The position numbers were made by a program, and so were the translations under genes. DNA of 64,000 bases from Hyphococcus sp. (GTDB taxonomy: Bacteria; Pseudomonadota; Alphaproteobacteria; Caulobacterales; Parvularculaceae): contig JAJFGF010000011.1 of the NCBI GenBank assembly GCA_021776245.1, forward strand, positions 1-64,000. Direction: 5' to 3'. Shown piece by piece: positions 37,163-45,783 of the stretch. Numbering within the stretch: position 1 is the stretch's first letter; each line of letters starts with the position of its first letter. A model generated the notes under the pieces. That model was not told the DNA's origin. It saw nothing but the letters and a program-made list of their open reading frames with translations, and ran no database searches.

Positions 37163-37753
37163 ATGATTTGGCGCGCGCTTATCTTATTACTGTCAGCGGC
37201 ACTTTTAACCGCTTGCGCAACAGGCAGTGAAGGTAAAACGAACCATGTTGCGGCTGCACCAAATGCAGCCGATCAGATTTGTGCTTGCCTTAAGGAAAAG
37301 CGCGATCTCTGGCTTTGCGGAATGGCTGACGAACCGTCGCCGCCTTACAATGCTCCCAATCGTAGATCAATAAATAATGTGCTTATTAAAGGCGCAATGA
37401 TTGGCGTGTGCGTAACGGAATCTGAAAGCGATTTTCTTGACCCTTCAATTGAAGACCCAATCACGCCGTCCAGCATTTCGCATGAATTCGACGACTTCAC
37501 AAAGGATGGAGAGCTTCTTCAACAATACAATTATCTGGTCTACGAATTTGAAAAGGACGGCAAATTCCTGCGGGCGCATTCATATTTGGATGAAATCGAC
37601 CGTGTGAGTATCTTCTGTCCGATCAAAGAGCGCTCAAGTATTGACCGTATCGAGGCGCCGGAATTTGAGCAGCAGGTTATAGACTATTTGAAACGGCGCT
37701 ATACTACGATCCTGTTACTATCGACCGCTTGGTCCCCGACAAGGGATATGTGA
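37163..37753 (+). CDS. Lipoprotein of unknown function, probably frameshifted near its end
   Basis: The frame encodes 196 residues with lipobox LTACA and a Cys-rich start (ICACLKEKRDLWLCGM). The last 20 residues (TTILLLSTAWSPTRDM) look foreign. The alternative frame from 37705 gives YDPVTIDRLVPDKGYVNIWS and on to a stop at 37791, which looks more protein-like. A 2-bp insertion, such as a TA or AC duplication, or a 1-bp deletion near 37700-37707 would join them. Role unknown. The broken membrane gene lies just upstream. Confidence 0.6.
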   Translation: MIWRALILLLSAALLTACATGSEGKTNHVAAAPNAADQICACLKEKRDLWLCGMADEPSPPYNAPNRRSINNVLIKGAMIGVCVTESESDFLDPSIEDPITPSSISHEFDDFTKDGELLQQYNYLVYEFEKDGKFLRAHSYLDEIDRVSIFCPIKERSSIDRIEAPEFEQQVIDYLKRRYTTILLLSTAWSPTRDM

Positions 37754-37791
37754 ATATCTGGTCGTGGTCGGCTGAGGCCATTAATGACTAG

Positions 37792-38151
37792 CCGACAGTG
37801 AAATGCAGGTTTTGATCCACAACAGATATACCGGCCCGGCGGTTAGCATCGATTGATTACATCCAAAAGCTCGCGCCTGCGCGATCTGAATCTATTCTCC
37901 ACACGGATCGACAGCCTTCAATAACGCCCGGTTTCCGGCACTGCCGGGCTGCGCCAGGCCGTCTGCCAATATCCGCGCCTGAAATTCAACGATTTAGGAT
38001 TTGTTAAACAAGCAGGGGGTCGTCCGCCGCTCTCCCACAGCCCCCGCCTGATTCATTCGATCAGTCAGCCTCTCCAGCCGCGTTCATTATTAACATCTTT
38101 TTTCATTCTGCCGCCTAACCTCTGGTTGAATTGAAGGGACGAGGCCGTCAC
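37792..38151. other. Intergenic, nothing firm
   Basis: About 360 bases without a convincing gene. A weak GCCCGG/CCGGGC pair near 37926-37949 could be part of a terminator for the frameshifted gene. The histidine kinase promoter must lie here. Confidence 0.4.
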
Positions 38152-40152
38152 GTGAACCGCCATTCCGCAAAGATCATCAGCGCCGCAGAGGATACGGCGT
38201 ATAATGAGCGAAACGTACTTGAATCGCTCTCCTTTGGCGTATTTTGGCTCGATCAGGATTATGTGGTCGCGGGCTGCAACAATGTCTTTGTCGTGGACTG
38301 TGGTTTCAAGGGCGCGGGTCGAATTGTCGGGCGTTCCGTTCGTGATCTTTTTTCGGACAGTCTCTGCCAGAAAATAGTCTCGGAATGTGCGCTCGTTAAG
38401 AGTGACGGTGAAACGCGAACGATAGAAATTGCCGGTCTCTTTAAGCCCAAATCCGGAAATGTGACGACTTTTGTTTTGACTGGCTTGAAAAACGCTGACG
38501 GCCGCGTTGGGGGATTTTCGTTCAGTTACGGCCCCAGCCAATTACTATTCGAAAATGACCGCCATAACCGGGAGAACGAACAGAAATATCGGACGCTTTT
38601 TGAGCATTCCGACGAGGGTATGTGGCTCATTCGAGATCACTATTTCACGAACGCCAATCCTTCCGCCGCCCGGATGCTGGGTTACGAGAATGCGGAAGCG
38701 CTTTCCAACCTCCATCCGTCGGAGCTTTCGCCGGAGTTCCAACCAGACGGCCAGCCATCTTTCGAAAAGGCCGGCAAAATGATGGAGCTGGCCAAGGCGA
38801 ACGGCAGTCATCGCTTTGAATGGGACCACAAAAAGAAATCAGGGGAGGTTTTTCCCGTTGATGTGACACTGACCCGCGTGCCGATCGACGGGCAGGATAT
38901 TCTTCTGTGTACATGGCGAGACATCACCGAACAGAAGGCGGCGCAGGAAACGCTCCGCGAAGCCCGGGACGCGGCGGAATCGATGACGCGCATGAAGTCG
39001 GAATTTCTGTCAAATATGAGTCACGAAATTCGAACGCCGATGACGGGCATTCTCGGGATGTTAAGCCTTATTCCCGAAAGCGAGCTCTCAGAGCGGAATT
39101 GGGGCTGTGTTACGAAGGCGCGCATGTCTGCACAAGCGCTGCTCAGCATTATCAACGACATCCTGGATCTCTCGCGCCTTGAGGCCGGGCGGACGTCGGT
39201 GGAAATTACCAATGTAGACGTACCAGACACAATTCAGCAGGTGATTGACCTTCTGGAGAACAAGGCCCGCGAAAAAGGCCTTCAGCTCAGAACGGACATC
39301 GCTGAACAGTTCCCTTCGCCGATCAAGATCGACGGCCGCCATCTGCGTCAAATTCTGCTGAACCTTACGGGGAACGCCATCAAATTCACCAATAAAGGTG
39401 AAATTGTTATTGGCGCTCAGTTCGTCAAAGGCGCTGGCGGCCAGCCATTCCTGAAATGCAGCGTCAAAGATACCGGAATCGGCATCCCCGCCGACCGGCT
39501 GGAATCCGTGTTCAATCGCTTTCAACAAGTCGATAGCTCGGCGTCCCGCAGCCATGAGGGAACAGGGTTGGGTCTGGCCATATGCCGTGAACTTGTGGAA
39601 CTTCACGGTGGGGATATCAGCGTGGAAAGCGCGCCCGGCAAGGGCAGCCAATTCAACGTGACATTACCCGTTGAGATTGGAATTGATTGCGGCGATGCGA
39701 TTGACAAAAAAACGCCTGAAGCTGCCGATTCAAACAATGCCCCCGGCACGGATAGGGAACTTGACGATATCCATATCCTTATTGCTGAAGACAATGCGGT
39801 CAATCAAATGGTCATCTCCATGTGGCTGGAAAATCTCGGCGTCAGCCATGAAATTCAGGGCGACGGCGCCAAGGTTTTGGCGCGGTTGACCGCACCGAAA
39901 CCGGACGATCGAGCCGTTGACGTTATTCTCATGGACATTCAGATGCCCGTCATTGGCGGCCTGGAGGCGACTCAAAAAATCCGATCGTTCACCGACGCCA
40001 GACTCGCGAGCCTGCCGATCATTGCTTTGACTGCAAATGCGATGGCTGGTCAGGCGCAGGAGTATGTTGCGGCAGGTATGGATGGATATATGTCGAAGCC
40101 GATTGATTTTGATGCGCTGGAGGCGGAAATCAGACGGGTGCTCGGCCGGTAA
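38152..40152 (+). CDS. Hybrid sensor histidine kinase with PAS domain and receiver
   Basis: About 666 residues from a GTG at 38152, chosen because GAGG lies seven bases upstream. There is no signal peptide or clear membrane helix, so it is soluble or membrane-associated. N-terminal PAS-like region, second PAS (QKYRTLFEHSDEGMWLIRDH), coiled region, HisKA (SEFLSNMSHEIRTPMTGILG, His near residue 291), HATPase_c (NAIKFTNKGEIV, GIGIPADR, GTGLGLAI) and a C-terminal receiver (LIAEDNAVNQMV, DVILMDIQMPVIGGLEATQK). It signals to an unlinked output, because no partner regulator gene is adjacent. Confidence 0.93.
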   Translation: MNRHSAKIISAAEDTAYNERNVLESLSFGVFWLDQDYVVAGCNNVFVVDCGFKGAGRIVGRSVRDLFSDSLCQKIVSECALVKSDGETRTIEIAGLFKPKSGNVTTFVLTGLKNADGRVGGFSFSYGPSQLLFENDRHNRENEQKYRTLFEHSDEGMWLIRDHYFTNANPSAARMLGYENAEALSNLHPSELSPEFQPDGQPSFEKAGKMMELAKANGSHRFEWDHKKKSGEVFPVDVTLTRVPIDGQDILLCTWRDITEQKAAQETLREARDAAESMTRMKSEFLSNMSHEIRTPMTGILGMLSLIPESELSERNWGCVTKARMSAQALLSIINDILDLSRLEAGRTSVEITNVDVPDTIQQVIDLLENKAREKGLQLRTDIAEQFPSPIKIDGRHLRQILLNLTGNAIKFTNKGEIVIGAQFVKGAGGQPFLKCSVKDTGIGIPADRLESVFNRFQQVDSSASRSHEGTGLGLAICRELVELHGGDISVESAPGKGSQFNVTLPVEIGIDCGDAIDKKTPEAADSNNAPGTDRELDDIHILIAEDNAVNQMVISMWLENLGVSHEIQGDGAKVLARLTAPKPDDRAVDVILMDIQMPVIGGLEATQKIRSFTDARLASLPIIALTANAMAGQAQEYVAAGMDGYMSKPIDFDALEAEIRRVLGR

Positions 40153-40430
40153 TAAAGTCCTGTCAGCCAATCCGGTCATTCAAATTCCAACCCGAACGCG
40201 CCGCCGGCCTTCAATTTACTTTACGGTCGCTGCGTCCTATATTCCGCGCCTCAAACCGGAGATTTGATGTCCCGTTAGGACTCTGGGCGGCATTTAGGCG
40301 GCCCGCTGCAAGCTGATCGGAAAAGACTGCCCGCCCCTCGCGGCGCAGCACTGAACGCTTGTTTCAATCCAAAACAAATCAAACGACCCCGGCCTTGCCG
40401 GACTCGCGAAACTGAAAGATCAATTGAACA

Positions 40431-40865
40431 ATGATCAGAGAATATAAAGAAACCGACGCCGACGCGGTGGTTGCAGCATGGCGCGCCGCCAATGAGCGCG
40501 CGCATCCGTTCCTTTCCAGGGACTTTCTCGACAAGGAAGCGGACAATGTCAGAAATGTTTATCCTCAATTCGCCAAAATCTGGGTCAGCGAAATTGACGG
40601 ACATGTCGTCGGCTTTATCGCCATGATCGACAATGAGATCGGCGGCTTGTTCCTTGACCCAAAATATCACGGGAAAGGATTAGGGCGTGAGATGGTTGAC
40701 TTTGCGGCCGCGAAAAAAGGCGCGCTGACCGTCGAAGTCTTCAGGGACAATAAAATCGGCCGCCGCTTTTACGACGCTTACGGTTTTAAAAAGACCGGCG
40801 AATATCTGCACGAGCATTCAGGCCAGATGACGATCAAAATGGCGTTCGATCCAAAGGGCGGTTGA
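40431..40865 (+). CDS. GNAT family N-acetyltransferase
   Basis: 144 residues. The acetyl-CoA-binding motif (KYHGKGLGREMVDFA) and the ending FYDAYGFKKTGEY give the GNAT fold. It resembles ribosomal-protein or amino-acid N-acetyltransferases, but the acceptor is unknown. The spacing to neighbours is over 90 bases on both sides. Confidence 0.9.
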   Translation: MIREYKETDADAVVAAWRAANERAHPFLSRDFLDKEADNVRNVYPQFAKIWVSEIDGHVVGFIAMIDNEIGGLFLDPKYHGKGLGREMVDFAAAKKGALTVEVFRDNKIGRRFYDAYGFKKTGEYLHEHSGQMTIKMAFDPKGG

Positions 40866-40956
40866 CTGCATTATTATCGGCGGTCATCTGCGCAACCTGC
40901 TCGCGGCACGGAAAAATCCTGTTCAAAACCGGCGAAAATTATGGTTCACTGCCAAT

Positions 40957-41802
40957 GTGCATTTTCACAACATATATCAATCGCCCACGGTAGCGATCTC
41001 AACGATTGCATGCAGGCCCCAAATGATGGGGTGCGGGGGCGTTGAAGCGCAAAATTACCATTCCATGGCGTTCGTACGTCGCGGCGCCTACAAGTTTCAT
41101 CGTGAAAACGACGAAATGATTATCGATCCGCTGACCGCGATGTTTTTTGCAAAATATTGTGAATATGCCGTCAGCCACCCTTTTCGATGTGGCGACGATT
41201 GCATCGAGTTCCGGTTTGAAAATGAACTGTTGCGCGAGGCGCGCCCGGCATTGCGACAAGTGGAAAAGAAACGAAGCCGGCCCGTTCGCACAACAGCGGC
41301 GCCCATCTCGAGTGCGATACAGTATGAAATCGGCCTTTTGGCCAAAAAGATTGAATTAGGCCTGGCAACCGGCCTGGAAATTGAAGAATCCGCTTTGTCG
41401 GTTCTCAACGCTGTTGGCGTGATTGAGAGCGCCGTCGAGGGTTCGAGAGCCAGCCATATGCAAGGGCGGAACAAAAATCGCGCACGACGGCTGGTGGAAC
41501 AATCAAAGGAAATATTGCTCTCTGACCCTGGGCGAGATTGGTCGCTTAGCGAGATTGCACAACGCGTGGACGTTTCGCCGTTTCATCTTACGCGGCTGGT
41601 TCGAAAATTCACCGGCTTTACGCTCCACCGTTTCCTGGTGCAGCAGCGACTTGCCATTGCGCTGCACCACATATTGGAGGGCGCGGACAATATTACAGCG
41701 CTCGCGTTTGATCTGGGCTTTTCAAGTCACAGCCATTTCAGCGCTGCTTTCAAAAAAGAATATGGTCAACCCCCCAGCAGCATCCGTATGCGGCCCATTT
41801 AG
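40957..41802 (+). CDS. AraC family transcriptional regulator
   Basis: 281 residues from a GTG start. The N-terminal part is a cupin-like sensor (FHRENDEMIIDPLTAMFFAK), and the C-terminal part has the AraC double helix-turn-helix (WSLSEIAQRVDVSPFHLTRL, ITALAFDLGFSSHSHFSAAF). It is convergent with the GNAT gene that ends at 41822, only 19 bases away. It may regulate the neighbouring GNAT/methyltransferase pair, but the DNA evidence is thin. Confidence 0.9.
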   Translation: MHFHNIYQSPTVAISTIACRPQMMGCGGVEAQNYHSMAFVRRGAYKFHRENDEMIIDPLTAMFFAKYCEYAVSHPFRCGDDCIEFRFENELLREARPALRQVEKKRSRPVRTTAAPISSAIQYEIGLLAKKIELGLATGLEIEESALSVLNAVGVIESAVEGSRASHMQGRNKNRARRLVEQSKEILLSDPGRDWSLSEIAQRVDVSPFHLTRLVRKFTGFTLHRFLVQQRLAIALHHILEGADNITALAFDLGFSSHSHFSAAFKKEYGQPPSSIRMRPI

Positions 41803-41821
41803 GCAATATGGTGTCGGCCGG

Positions 41822-42406
41822 TTAAAGTTTCTTTCGATAAATTGAGCGCGCGCCTGCGCGCGCAGCAAGGACAAATCCTGCGGATTCAAAACATTTCGAC
41901 ACGCCGTTATGGGCGAAGGCGTCCGGAAGCTTTATGTCCGCCGCCTTTAGTGTCGTTGGGTACGCTTCAAGAATACTGCCTTCGCGCTTGCGCGCAAAAT
42001 CAACCGCAGCGAGGGTAAGGGCCAGTGATACGCCGCAATTTCTGTTTCTTCGCTCAACAAAATAACAGGTTATGCTCCAGCTGCGGCTATCAATGGCTGG
42101 TGGGATTTTGCGCGTCCTGGCCAGATAGGCGAAATCTGCCCTCGGCCCCACACTGCACCACCCTATTGGTTCATTTGTCTTGAACGCCAAAATTCCTGAC
42201 GCACTGCCCGACTCGACCAGGGCCTTGAAACTTGCCCGGTTTTTTTCGCCTTTGTGTTCCTCCCAATATTTCCCTGTGCTGGGCGCGCGCCAGAACATGC
42301 ACCAGCATCCGCCGCAGGCGCCGTTTTTTCCAAACAATGTCTCGATGGCCTCCCAGTCGTGCGGCGTCAGCGGGCGTGTGGTGATTTCTTCAGACGTTTT
42401 TTTCAT
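41822..42406 (-). CDS. GNAT family N-acetyltransferase
   Basis: About 194 residues from the ATG at 42406. Motifs: GGCWCMFWRAPSTGKYWEEH, and NRNCGVSLALTLAAVDFARK near the CoA site. The start lies one base after the TGA of the methyltransferase gene, so translation is probably coupled. An internal Cys-rich GACGGCWC is unusual. Acceptor unknown. Confidence 0.8.
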   Translation of the reverse strand: MKKTSEEITTRPLTPHDWEAIETLFGKNGACGGCWCMFWRAPSTGKYWEEHKGEKNRASFKALVESGSASGILAFKTNEPIGWCSVGPRADFAYLARTRKIPPAIDSRSWSITCYFVERRNRNCGVSLALTLAAVDFARKREGSILEAYPTTLKAADIKLPDAFAHNGVSKCFESAGFVLAARAGARSIYRKKL

Positions 42407-42407
42407 T

Positions 42408-43247
42408 TCACTTGCGCGGTTTGGACGCAATGATGAATATTTTCGGACTCGATATGTCATAGGCAGATTGCCGATGGTCGCCTTCGATGCTTTCGACAAC
42501 AAGCCCCGCAGCCTCCATCATGAGCGTCAGCTCCGGTAAAAAGATCAACCGCCAGCGCATTTCATAAGGCGTTCGATAGACAGCGCCGTTTTCATTCAGT
42601 TCATCATACCAGCCAAATAATCGCTGTGTCTGGTCGGCTTCGACAGCCCCCATCGCAGCGAAGCGCGTATAGGTGCGACCGGTTGCCGGATTGATGCGCG
42701 TAAAAAACGGTTGCGGCGGACCGCTGCCCTTAAACGGCAATACAAATGGGTTGACGAGATCGACGACAATTTTCCCGCCTGGCGCCAATAATTTTGCGGC
42801 GTTCTTGACAACAGCTTGTTGGTCTTTCTGATTTGGAATGCAGGACAGCCCGTTAAACGGAATAATGACGGTGGCGTATGACGCTGGCGCGTCGGCATAG
42901 TCGCGGGCGTCTGCAACCTTGAATGTGACCCGGTCGCGGGTCGCCGGTTCTTCCTCGCCAAGGCGGCGCTCCAGACGCGTGAGCATCGCGGCGGAAATAT
43001 CAATACCGGTTATGTCGATGCCGTCACGCGCCAATGGAATCAGAACCCGACCTGTTCCACATCCTATTTCCAGCACAGGACCGCCGCCCTGCCGTGCAAT
43101 CATGCGAAACCGTGCAACATCGTCTGACAGTCCCTGATTGCCGACCGTCTGGTCGAGATTTTCCGGGACAGGCGACGTCTCCGTTCCCGGATAGTCACCG
43201 TCATAATATTGGATGGAGGCATGGTCGTCTGGCAGTCCCGGCATCAT
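42408..43247 (-). CDS. Class I SAM-dependent methyltransferase
   Basis: About 279 residues. Motif I is VLEIGCGTGRVLIPLARDG, followed by GIDISAAML and a downstream VIIPFNGLSCI. The SAM-binding glycines are in place. ATG chosen at 43247; a TTG at 43253 is in frame. It is the first gene of a two-gene operon with the GNAT gene. The substrate may be a small molecule or protein; unknown. Confidence 0.92.
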   Translation of the reverse strand: MMPGLPDDHASIQYYDGDYPGTETSPVPENLDQTVGNQGLSDDVARFRMIARQGGGPVLEIGCGTGRVLIPLARDGIDITGIDISAAMLTRLERRLGEEEPATRDRVTFKVADARDYADAPASYATVIIPFNGLSCIPNQKDQQAVVKNAAKLLAPGGKIVVDLVNPFVLPFKGSGPPQPFFTRINPATGRTYTRFAAMGAVEADQTQRLFGWYDELNENGAVYRTPYEMRWRLIFLPELTLMMEAAGLVVESIEGDHRQSAYDISSPKIFIIASKPRK

Positions 43248-43417
43248 GATCAACGGTCCCGTGCAATATATTTCATATTCCTCATGCTTATCGGCGGCGG
43301 GACGTCTGCGCTGTCAAAAAATTGCGCAGCGTCAAAAAAATGCCCTTGAGCAATATTTTGATAGTTCGGCGCGGCGCTGCGCGTGTATTCTCCGCCACAA
43401 ATTGCGGAGAAAAACTC

Positions 43418-43924
43418 ATGACCCACGCCTTTCGCTATTTCGTTTTGTCGCTGGCCCTGATTTATCCGGACATCGCCTTATCCGCGAAGCCGGACGTTTC
43501 TAGTCGCGAGGCGATGCATAATAAACAGCAGGCGGCCCGGTTATCTTCAGAAGAACAGGATGTCTGGCGCGTCATTGAGCAGTGGAATGCAGCCTTCGCA
43601 GCCAACGACGCCAAACGATATTTTCATTTCATTGATGACGACATAACCGTCATCACCCCGTCAAATCCATACAGAGTAGAAGGTTTGCCCGATGATCTGG
43701 CGGAATTCGAGTTTGGTATTCGGCAAGGCTATGCACGGGTGGGTTTTTTTCAGGAGATAGCGCCGATTGTGCGTGTTTATGACGACTTTGCTTTCGTCAC
43801 TTACTTTAATCGTGGCTATTACGGCGCCGAAGAAAATGGCGAGATCGCTTATCTCAAGGAAACAACTATTCTTCGCCGAACTGACGATTCATGGAAGATC
43901 GTTCACATTCATGTCTCCAGATAA
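43418..43924 (+). CDS. Exported SnoaL/DUF4440-like protein
   Basis: 168 residues from the ATG at 43418 with GGAG upstream. A signal peptide (FRYFVLSLALIYPDIALSA) precedes an NTF2-like domain (VIEQWNAAFAANDAKRYFHF, KIVHIHVSR) like DUF4440/SnoaL proteins. Such domains have a hydrophobic pocket and a range of ligands. The plus-strand neighbour is divergent from the methyltransferase. Role unknown. Confidence 0.85.
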   Translation: MTHAFRYFVLSLALIYPDIALSAKPDVSSREAMHNKQQAARLSSEEQDVWRVIEQWNAAFAANDAKRYFHFIDDDITVITPSNPYRVEGLPDDLAEFEFGIRQGYARVGFFQEIAPIVRVYDDFAFVTYFNRGYYGAEENGEIAYLKETTILRRTDDSWKIVHIHVSR

Positions 43925-44001
43925 TTGTTCCTTTCGGCAACAGGGATCGGCAGCCCGGTGGTGTCCGCTCGTTGCGCGCCGCGCCCCGAGCGACGAAGCC
44001 G

Positions 44002-44211
44002 TCACCACCGGTCGCCTTCGCAGGTCTGATAGGCGCCGCCGCTTTCATAACATCGTTTGATTTCACTGGCTTCAAGGAAGACGCCCGCGGTATCGAGCAA
44101 TGTCTCTCCAAAACTCATCGAGCCGCAGGCGCTCAAAAAAAGCGGCGCTGTCATTGTGGCGACGAATTTCGGTAAAGCGGGAAAATTCCGGTGTACGAAT
44201 TTAGTTTTCAC
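44002..44211 (-). CDS. Small lipoprotein, unknown
   Basis: 69 residues from a GTG with GGAG seven bases upstream. Lipobox LSACG, then a short tail with two Cys (KRCYES, YQTCEG). An alternative frame start at 44265 is less likely. No known family. It is convergent with the DUF4440-like gene, 77 bases downstream. Confidence 0.6.
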   Translation of the reverse strand: MKTKFVHRNFPALPKFVATMTAPLFLSACGSMSFGETLLDTAGVFLEASEIKRCYESGGAYQTCEGDRW

Positions 44212-44426
44212 TATTTTTCTCCGTTCTCCGCCCGCTCGTGTGCGACGATACCGCATTACGATCAAAAACGATATCCCACATATTACGCTTCTGTCATATG
44301 GCGCCGGCGCGCCTCTTTGCCATCACACGGGAATGCGCATACATATTTACCGCTCTGACAGACGCTCAGTGAGGAGATAAAATTGGCGGCGCATGCCAAA
44401 AACCCATCCGCAGCCGGCGCAGCCCG

Positions 44427-45734
44427 GTGACATCCCAGCGCGTCATCATCAATTATTTTGCGACCGCCGGGCTCTGGACACTTGCCGCGGCGCTGATCTG
44501 GGGCGTTAATACGTTATTCCTGCTCGACGCCGGCCTTGATATTTTTGGCGTCTTTATCGCCAATGCCGCCTTCACCTTTGGCTCGGTTCTGTTTGAAATT
44601 CCAACCGGCGTCCTCGCGGATACACGCGGACGAAGGACCTCATTTCTGCTCAGCGTTGCAATCCTTTTTGCATCCACCCTGGCTTATGTCGGCGTCGCCG
44701 AATATGGCGGCGGGCTCATTGCGTTTTGTCTGGTGTCGATCGTCATGGGGCTGGGCTTTACCTTCTACTCCGGCGCCGTCGAAGCCTGGCTGGTCGATGC
44801 GCTGAAAGCGACAGACTATAAGGGCTCGCTCGACCGTGTTTTTGCGCGCGGATCGATGATTGTCGGCGCTGCGATGCTTGTCGGCGCCGTCGCCGGCGGC
44901 TTTCTCGGCGGGCTCGATCTTTCATATCCGTTTATCGCCCGCGCCGCCCTCCTCGCTGTGGTTTTTGCGCTCGCCTTTTGGGGAATGCATGATGTTGGAT
45001 TTGCACCGCGCACAATTCAAATGGCGCAATTGCCGCAGGAAATCAGAACCGTTGCGCGGCAAAGCATTGCCTTTGGCTGGGGCAATCGTTCCGTGCGCCT
45101 CCTGATGGCTGTCTCGTTCATCCAGTTTGGTTTTCTAAGCTGGGGCTTCTACGCTTGGCAGCCCTACTTTCTGGAGCTGCTTGGGCGCGACGCTGTCTGG
45201 GTTGCAGGCGTTGTCGCCGCATTGATCTCATTGTCGATGATTGCCGGCAATATGCTGGTTGACTGGTTCAGCCGGTTTTGCGGCCGCCGCACCACAATGC
45301 TGTTCTGGGCCGCCGCGATTCAAACCATCGCCGCCATGGGCGTCGGGCTTGCCGGTGATTTCTGGATCGCAGTTTTCTGCCTGACGATTGTCACCGGCGC
45401 CATGGGGGTTACCGGCCCCGTAAAACAAGCCTATCTGCATCAGCTGATCCCGACCGAACAGCGCGCCACGGTTATTTCATTCGATTCAATGATGGGCAGC
45501 GCCGGCGGCATTGTCGGCCAAACCGGCCTCGGCTTTTTGTCGCGCGCGCGGTCAATTTCCGACGGCTATGTCATGGGCGGGCTCGCGACGATCTTTGCCC
45601 TGCCCGTGGTTTTGTTTCTGCGCGGCCTTGGCGAAGAAGGCGATAAATTCGCCGGGACAAAAGCCGGCGCAAAATCAACTTGCGCGCCTCAAGGCGTCCC
45701 TGCGATCAGCCAGATGGACGGGAGTGCGGTTTAG
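44427..45734 (+). CDS. MFS transporter
   Basis: 435 residues from a GTG. About twelve membrane helices, with the loop 2-3 motif LADTRGRRTSF (GxLaDrxGrkxxl pattern) and a conserved G-rich helix. Drug or metabolite efflux or uptake; substrate not visible. It is divergent from the small lipoprotein gene. Confidence 0.9.
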   Translation: MTSQRVIINYFATAGLWTLAAALIWGVNTLFLLDAGLDIFGVFIANAAFTFGSVLFEIPTGVLADTRGRRTSFLLSVAILFASTLAYVGVAEYGGGLIAFCLVSIVMGLGFTFYSGAVEAWLVDALKATDYKGSLDRVFARGSMIVGAAMLVGAVAGGFLGGLDLSYPFIARAALLAVVFALAFWGMHDVGFAPRTIQMAQLPQEIRTVARQSIAFGWGNRSVRLLMAVSFIQFGFLSWGFYAWQPYFLELLGRDAVWVAGVVAALISLSMIAGNMLVDWFSRFCGRRTTMLFWAAAIQTIAAMGVGLAGDFWIAVFCLTIVTGAMGVTGPVKQAYLHQLIPTEQRATVISFDSMMGSAGGIVGQTGLGFLSRARSISDGYVMGGLATIFALPVVLFLRGLGEEGDKFAGTKAGAKSTCAPQGVPAISQMDGSAV

Positions 45735-45783
45735 GGCGGCGGTTTGTTGCAGCATCAAGTTTTCAGGCTAGGATCGATCACTA

